Below, piece by piece: positions 57,776-64,000 of a stretch of 64,000 nt of DNA. Each line of letters begins with the position of its first letter. Positions within the stretch are counted from its first letter, which is position 1. The translations under genes and the position numbers were made by a program. The stretch spans positions 321,301,038 to 321,365,037 of the forward strand of contig OY992536.1 in NCBI GenBank assembly GCA_963921195.1. Direction: 5' to 3'. The notes under the pieces are model-generated. The model was not told the origin of the DNA, did not search any database, and worked only from the letters and a program-made list of their open reading frames with translations. The stretch is from Pegoplata infirma. Its lineage: Eukaryota > Arthropoda > Insecta > Diptera > Anthomyiidae.

Positions 57776-58341
57776 TCTTCAACATCAAAGCACTCTATAT
57801 TATTGTATTTGCGACATATGTTCATTTACTCATTTTGAATATGATCTTGTTTTGGAATAAAATGTCCACGCTTATACTTGTTATGACGATGAACTGGAAA
57901 AAAATAATACATATGATTTTAAAATTCTAAATTTATTTAAAATTCTAATAAACACTTACCTTTTCCATTTTCTTTATGTAAAAGTAACTTTTTTAATCAG
58001 AATATTTTGCACTTAGGAAACAATATTTTTTAAATTATTGATACGAATCGGTATTAAGATATAAATATGGTAATAAAATATAATTTCAATCGTACAAAAC
58101 TTTTATTTTGTAATTCCGGTTGATATTTTCATACACATGCACTAAAATTTAACATTTTATGATAACAAATATGTTTCCATATATGATATCATATATGGCA
58201 CATATTTTATATACGGCCACATATATGGGATCGTTTCTTGCATATATGGTCACATATATGTTTCCATATATTTCATATATGATCATATAAAGATTTATAT
58301 ATAAGCATATATGAACATACACATTTATTTTTAGCCGGGTA

Positions 58342-58915
58342 GTATATTTTCTTATGCTAATGATTTAACAATTACATAATAAACAAATAATTATATTTAA
58401 TCATTATTATTATTATTATTTTTCATTTAATTTTTATTTTACGCACCCATAGTTACACACAAATAAAACCAAAAAAAAATATTAAAAAAAAATATGTGTG
58501 CAAAAATAAATGTCGATTCAATATGTTAATAAACGTTAAATAACGTAAAAAAAATTAAATAAAAACTATTCGTATCTTAAATAAACAATTGTTTTGCTAA
58601 ATAAATAAACGCTCAATACATGAAGTTTGCATACAAATTTGTTTTACCATTTGTGTAGTGTAATGAATTCTAATTTGGTGATGATGAGCAAACACATTAG
58701 GGGGATTCACTTAAAAATAGGGTGAATTTTTATAGTAAGTTTACATCCACACAGAAAAAATAGAAATGAATTTTAATTACAAAATTTGTTGAATCAATTA
58801 AAAAATTAATTGATTTCGGGTCTATCACAAAAATGCGAATATTATTGTAATTTTAACATTTAAAGACATTCTATTTTATTATCTAAAGATTATTTTTGTT
58901 TTTGAGTAGGTTATT
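58342..58915. other. AT-rich intronic or intergenic spacer
   Basis: Only ATTATT microsatellite runs (58390-58430) were noted. Confidence 0.4.
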
Positions 58916-58970
58916 CTAGCTCGAGGTCATTATTTCCTTTAAAACTATATGGTTGTTATTCACCCAAAAT

Positions 58971-59417
58971 ATTTTGTAAGTAAATTCAACTGAAAAAACG
59001 TTTAAAACAATCGTTTTTCCTTTTAAAAAACGGACTACTTATATTTCATTTGAAACAACATACTTTTTCAGTTATTTTTAAACTTTAATAAATGACTAGA
59101 CATTCCGTAAAAACAAACGATATTTCAGTTATTTTAACTGTTTACAAGTTTTTATTTTGTGAAGTAAAAATAAAATTTTTTTGAATAACAAACTACAAAA
59201 ACCGTACTTCTGTAAAATTATACGGTATAATCAGTCACAAATAATTTAACTGATAAAAATATTTTTCCGTAACTTTTGTAGTTTATTGTTTTAACAACTG
59301 TATAAATCGTTCAATATTTTATTTTCATTAAAAAACAAACGATAAAACGTTTAAAACAACTTTAACTAAAAACTTTTTGAATAACCGTAAATAGTTACTG
59401 TAAAACTTTTCTGGGTG
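58971..59417. mobile_element. MITE with CACCCAAAATATTTTGTAA end (447 bp)
   Basis: CACCCA...AGTAAATTCAACTG at the left mirrors CAGTTACT..CTGGGTG-type sequence at the right. Flanks TTGTTATT and TTGTTACC may be an 8-bp duplication with two changes. It truncates the CTAGCTCGAGG hairpin relative at 58917. Confidence 0.55.
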
Positions 59418-60010
59418 TTGTTACCATTTGTAAAGGGGGATGTCCAATTCGAAATTTTCTTTTAATCATAGTCAAATAATTGGACTACCCCCCCTCCAAA
59501 AAATTTCTCCAGAAAAAAACATTTCAGAATCTGCGCGCAAAAAACAAAATTTTTTTTGTAAAAATACAACTCACCAATTGCTTTTGCGTTATTTAGATAA
59601 CATTTTAGAAGAAAAACTTGGTTAAATTACGCAAAAGTCTTAGTGAGTTGCATTTTTATCAAAAAACTTAGTTAAATTACGCAAAAGTCTTGGTTTTACC
59701 AAAAATTTGTGTAATTTTTTGTTGTAATTTTTTTCGCGTTTGAGAACTTTTTTACAAAAAAAAAAAATTTCTTAGAATTTGAGAATTTTTCTATAGCAAA
59801 AACTCCCTCAGAATCTGCGATTTTTTATAGAAACAAATGTTTCAAAATCTGAAAAGTTAGCAATAGAAAATATTCTGAGAATATTCTATAAAAAAATTTC
59901 GCAAAAATAATTTTTTTATGAAAAAATGTCTTATAAATTCTCAGATTCTGAGGTATTTTTCCAATAAAAACGGTTCCTGGAAACAATATGTAACCTAAAA
60001 CTGCTACCAC
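59418..60010. repeat. Spacer with degenerate 57-bp-satellite units
   Basis: CAGAATCTG and TTTCTCCAGAAAAA themes recur. TTAAATTACGCAAAAGTCTT is duplicated (about 59622 and 59669). Confidence 0.45.
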
Positions 60011-60014
60011 CAGA

Positions 60015-60465
60015 AATGTTATTTTTATACCCACCAACCACAGTATGGAGGTATATTCTCTTTGTCATTTCGTTAGTAACGCATCGAGTATATATATTGT
60101 TAATCCATGATCGATTCTAAGACATTCTATGATTGTCCGTCTGTTCGTCGGTCCGTCTGTCTGTCCGTCTGTCTTTAGATAACACGATTTTTCGTGAATG
60201 GGTAAAATCGAGCCAAGGGGAAAAAATATCCCCCTTGAAGAATTAAACCAACCACTGAAAAAATACACTTTTTTACATGTTTTTTTGTATTTTTGTTAAA
60301 TAAAAGAAACATTTGGTATATTTATCGCGACGGGAAGGTGCTCTCAACGTCCCCCACAGACGCCACCAATCCCCCCCCCCCCTCCCCAAAATAAACGCCC
60401 CTGACAATTTTTTTACATTTTGGAGGGTATAAAAGATTCGGCACAGTTTAACAGTCTCACTTGAT
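60015..60465. repeat. TATACCCTCC-family dispersed repeat
   Basis: Starts CAACCACAGTATGGAGGTAT and ends TTTTGGAGGGTATAAAAGAT with TTCGGCACAG. It has a GTCCGTCTGTCTGTCCGTC microsatellite, CCCCTTGAAGAATTAAACC and a C-run. Close to 62655-63200. Confidence 0.75.
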
Positions 60466-60510
60466 GAATATGTATTTGTGATAGTGCCTCACACAGAGAA
60501 ATGTTTAGTT

Positions 60511-61061
60511 CACTCAAAAAAATAAAACTGTAAAGTTAACAAATTTTTTTTTGTTAACTCGAGTTTACTGGCTTTTTAGCAAATTTTTAGTTAAAATCAC
60601 CGTTTTAACTACTTTTTCTAGTTAAGTTCAATTTACGAAAATACTAGTTTTGTACAAATTTTGAATTAATTTTTTTTGTTGACTTTAAAACTGAGTTTAA
60701 ATTTTAAACATTTCTTGTGTAGCCTCCTATGCAAATCTCATAAGTCCTACTTAAGCTGAACTTAATGCTGTGAAAAAAAATAAAAAATAAGTGAAGTGTT
60801 AGTGTTTAAAACCAATATTTATCAAACTTAAAGTTTTTTACAAAAAGTTTAGCTGAATTCAACTAATAAAAAATGTTACGAAATTTTCAGCTGAATTTTT
60901 AGTTAAAATTACGTTTTTTTTTGCTACATTCATTCTACGAAAAGTTAACTAAATATTTTTTGTTAAATTAACTAGAAATTTAGTAGGTTCAAAATCAGGT
61001 GTTTTTTTAGTTAAATTTAACTAAATTTTTTGCTAACTTTACAGTTTTATTTTTTTGAGTG
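60511..61061. mobile_element. MITE with CACTCAAAAAAATAAAACTG ends (551 bp)
   Basis: About 38-bp inverted ends, ending CAGTTTTATTTTTTTGAGTG. Repeated TTTAGTTAAAATT motifs lie inside. No coding sequence. Confidence 0.8.
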
Positions 61062-61072
61062 TTGGAATTCCA

Positions 61073-61551
61073 CACTCAAAATATTTTGTAGGCAAAAACA
61101 AATGAAAAACACACTTAAAACCAGTGAATAAACAATTGAAAACCATTCCAGTAATTATTCATTTGTTTTAACAAACATCAACATTTATTTTTTACTGTTG
61201 AAAAAATTTTCTAAAATAAATAACATAAACATTAAAAAATTACATTTTTTTCACTCGTTTTTACCAACAAATTCGAAAAAAATAACAAACGAAAACATTA
61301 AAAATTAATGATAGTTCTGTTATTTTTACCAACAAATTTAAAAAAAAAAAATAACCTACGAAAACAATAAAAATTAATGATTTCGTAGGTAATTTTTTAC
61401 AATTTTTTATTGAAATATTTTTTTTTAAATTTTTAATAAAATTTTTGGGGAATCGATCCCGCACTCAACTACATTCTGGCCAGGCACTCTACCCATCGTG
61501 CCAAAGTCAAACTTAAAACTACAAACAGTTAATGTCATAATTTTTTGAGTG
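61073..61551 (-). mobile_element. CACTCAAAAT-ended TIR element with a tRNA-like segment
   Basis: CACTCAAAATATTTTGTAGG at the left and ATAATTTTTTGAGTG at the right form imperfect inverted ends. Duplicated ACCAACAAATT(C/T)(A/G)AAAAAAA blocks lie inside. The tRNA-like part is at 61447-61510. Confidence 0.55.
61447..61510 (-). other. tRNA-like segment, minus strand
   Basis: On the minus strand GGCAC-GATGGGTAGA-GTGCC makes a perfect D-arm-like hairpin. 25-45 bases on, a box-B consensus GATCGATTC sits in a GGGATCGATTCCC arm. The acceptor-stem flanks do not pair, so this is a relic, not a gene. Confidence 0.5.
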
Positions 61552-62655
61552 TTCCCATACCGGTTTCAAACACTCCAGTGGAGGTATCATCAGTAGGATT
61601 TTAAATGTCGGTTTGTATTGTTAATGGAAATTGTTTTTTAATATATCGTGAACCTATATTCAAAATATGCCAACTCAAATTTGACCGAAATGAGTTTCTG
61701 ATGGCAAATAGCTCCCCTATGCAGTACCCATCTGTGGTAAAAATTTCAGAGCAAAAAAATAATTTGTTGTCGTTTTACATCCATTTTTGTTATTCTGCTA
61801 ACTCAAAGTACATATTTTTTTGGTGAAAATAAATGCCAACTCCCATTGTAAATTTACAAAAATTTTTCAAAATTTTTTTTTTTTAATTAGACCACGTATC
61901 TCATTGCATTTGTCATGCTGAACACGAATCTGGTAAAGATTTTGATATCTAATGACTAGTTTTCGAGATATTGATATTTTGAAAATATCGGTTAATAGTG
62001 CTTGCGAAAAAAAAAATTGCTTATATATATGTAACTTTTAAACTATTTATCATATTGGAACATTATGAGTTGGGCAAATAAGTCAATGACATAAGCTTTC
62101 AAAATAGCTAGTTTGGAGTGACCCTTATACAATACAGTGTGAGTTAAAGAGTGTCAAAGTTGACCACCCTGAGATTAAAAGGCTTTCGGAGCTAGTAACT
62201 TTTAAAAATATGCAAAGATTTTTAATTTTTTTTTAGTTTTTGCGATTACCGTACTAAGGATAACAAAATCCAAAAAAAAAAAAAATAATAAAAATTTTTC
62301 AAAAAAAAATTATTTTAATTTTCCAACAAAATATGCCAACTCTAAAAAAATATTTGTTTTTTGATACAGTAATAAATGCCATCTCTAAAAAGTACGCAAA
62401 CAAGTGCAAAATATAAAATTTTTGGCATAGGTAAAAATTATTTAGAATATTTAAACCATCTTATGGAAGGTACATTGTTTATTTTTGCAATAATATGCGA
62501 AATAACTAGTTTTTTAGCTCTCCTGAAAGTAAGCTTTTTCGAGTTGGCATTTATTGAATATAGTTCGACGATATATGAAAATTTATAGTTTCTACAGAAT
62601 AACAGTTTTCAACACTATAATTCTATTTCTAGCATTTTCAACCTCACTTCATACA
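61552..62655 (+). repeat. Dispersed repeat interrupted by an inverted-repeat element
   Basis: 61552-61645 and 62576-62655 together equal the reverse complement of 32680-32885. The insert (about 61640-62575) has inverted ends around CTATATTCAA and AATATGCCAACTC / GAGTTGGCATTTATTG. Confidence 0.68.
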
Positions 62656-63200
62656 TTTTTATACCCTCCAACTACAGTATGGGGGTATACTCACTTTGTC
62701 ATTCCGTGTGTAACGCATCGAAATATCGGTCGGGGACCCCATAAAGTATATATATTATTGATCAGTGATCGATTCTAAGACATTTTAGCGATGTCCGTCC
62801 GTCCGTCCGTCCGTCTGTAGTTAACACGATGCAGTCCAAAATAAAAAAGCTAGACCCTTCAAGTTTGGCAAAAATATGTCTTATGTTCCTAGGCAGGTCA
62901 AGTTCGGAAATTGGCCAAATCGGACCAGGGGGAAAAAAGTTCCCCCTTGAAGAACTAAACCAACCTCAAAAAAAATACACTTTTTTACATGTTTTTTTTG
63001 TATTTTTGTTAATTAAATGAAACATTTGGTATATTTATCGCGATGGGAAGGTGCTCTCAACGTCCCCCACTGACCCTATCAACCCCCCCCCCCCCAAAAA
63101 AAAAAAGACACGCCCCTGACAAATTTTTGTTTTTAATTTTTTTACATTTTGGAGGGTATAATAGATTCGGCACAGCCGAATTTAACACTCTCACTTGTTT
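62655..63200. repeat. TATACCCTCC-family dispersed repeat
   Basis: TATACCCTCCAACTACAGTA to TTTGGAGGGTATAATAGATT and GGCACAGCCGAATTTAACAC, with GTCCGTCCGTCCGTCCGTC and a C-run. Confidence 0.78.
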
Positions 63201-64000
63201 CAACTTGTTTTGTCTCTTAAGGGTTACCAACATGATCTGGAATTGCAGACACAAATGCAGGAATTTGCATTTTCTGTTTCGGAGACGTGCCTAATGGCGA
63301 CACATTTGTTTTAATAAAAATTAATCAGAAGTTAAATAAAAAAAATAAACACAATTATTAATCACTCAGTTGAATACCCTTAATTTTTATGAATACATAC
63401 TACATCAATTTTGACACCTTTTATGTAAACATCACAAAATTGCTAACCACTGATAAGAATTTTAGAAAAGAACATAAAGGTAAAAATTTATACAAAATTT
63501 AAAATTTATGGTAGGGCGTACCAAAAGCAAATTTTTTAAACGGAATTTAATAATAAACTTTCATATTCATATACAAAAAACTATGAACTAAATGAGAATT
63601 CAAAACAAAGAGAATTAAGAAAAATGAAAAAAAAAACTTTTAACTTTTTATTAAATTATTTACTCAAATTTTTATGCCAATTTTGCAGTAAATATTTAAT
63701 AGCGCACGGTGTGATATTCGTGCGCATTTGGGTAAAAAAAAAAAAATGCCGATTATTTTTTTTTAGGTGCATACTTAATTTTGACACTCTGGAGACTAAA
63801 AATCAGTTTCCGTTACATCAATGCGACTCTTAGTTTGGCTGGGGCACAACTCCAAAGTTTTTTCACATTTTTCTTAATTTATTTTTTTTGTAAAGGACAT
63901 TTTTTGAAAAAAATTTTAAAAATTCATCTTGTGGAGTAATCCATCCAAATTTTTTGCAAAATGTTTCCAAGATCCGTTATTTTATTATTAATTTTTTTTA
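63201..64000. other. Right-end spacer
   Basis: AT-rich. 63220-63295 has a less biased composition but no supported exon. Nothing else recognised. Confidence 0.35.

Larger units (their letters stand above)
55997..58339. mobile_element. TA-flanked transposon in the qless intron (2.3 kb)
   Basis: Ends CCCGGCTAAAAATG and the inverse of TTTTTAGCCGGG, each next to TA (55995-55996, 58340-58341). Both subterminal regions are runs of ATCATATATGATC-type palindromes. Between them are AT-rich DNA and a three-unit tandem repeat. The frame reading IYDxIYD at 56002-56241 is only this palindrome. No transposase seen. Confidence 0.8.

Noticed and set aside
57589..57930. 113-codon frame as a further qless exon
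   Set aside because: It overlaps the three-unit tandem repeat inside a transposon, lacks prenyltransferase motifs and is on the plus strand.
63221..63295. Possible exon with less biased composition
   Set aside because: No splice sites in a consistent frame and no recognisable motif.

Overview
The window looks like nuclear DNA of a higher (muscomorph) fly. It is very AT-rich, has spliced genes with canonical GT/AG introns, carries a coding exon whose product closely resembles the end of the fly decaprenyl-diphosphate synthase Qless, and is packed with insect-type transposons. The species cannot be read from the sequence. Most of the 64 kb is mobile or repetitive DNA.

Host genes. Two are visible, both on the minus strand. 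Gene 1 (21785 down to 3827) can be assembled from six exons whose joins are all phase 0 (exons 21785-21672, 21348-21148, 12406-12290, 12205-11660, 11590-11504, 4411-3827; 549 codons). It encodes an unrecognised protein with a basic/acidic coiled-coil stretch, two PWGR-(P/K)-G-x-GG modules and a low-complexity tail. Its 7.1-kb and 8.7-kb introns are filled with transposons, and a Tc1-like element sits 19 bp upstream of its putative ATG. Gene 2 is represented only by its last coding exon (55740-55519), the C-terminus of qless; the rest lies to the right.

Region by region. 1-2937: a non-LTR retrotransposon cut by the window edge. 3.0-26.2 kb: gene 1 with its intronic repeats, namely degenerate tandem satellites (4.6-6.7 kb), a Transib-like element (8.0-9.0 kb), several hAT-type MITEs with exact 8-bp target duplications (one inserted into another copy of itself), large foldback elements, TA-flanked MITEs with an internal tRNA-like segment, and a decayed hAT element with a remnant dimerisation domain. 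26.2-34.8 kb: foldbacks and dispersed repeats. 34.8-43.0 kb: a structurally complete but non-autonomous LTR retrotransposon with almost 3-kb LTRs and one gag-protease open frame that joins directly to an integrase-like remnant, with no reverse transcriptase or RNase H. Each LTR independently received a 1.3-kb hairpin transposon. 43-54 kb: a ~165-bp satellite in opposite orientations around a 2-kb foldback. 54-64 kb: the qless exon, a 2.3-kb TA-flanked element in its intron, and further MITEs, some with tRNA-like segments.

How it fits together: the host genes have a normal exon layout, and almost everything between exons is nested transposon insertion. Because many insertions interrupt one another and keep their target duplications, their relative order can be read directly.
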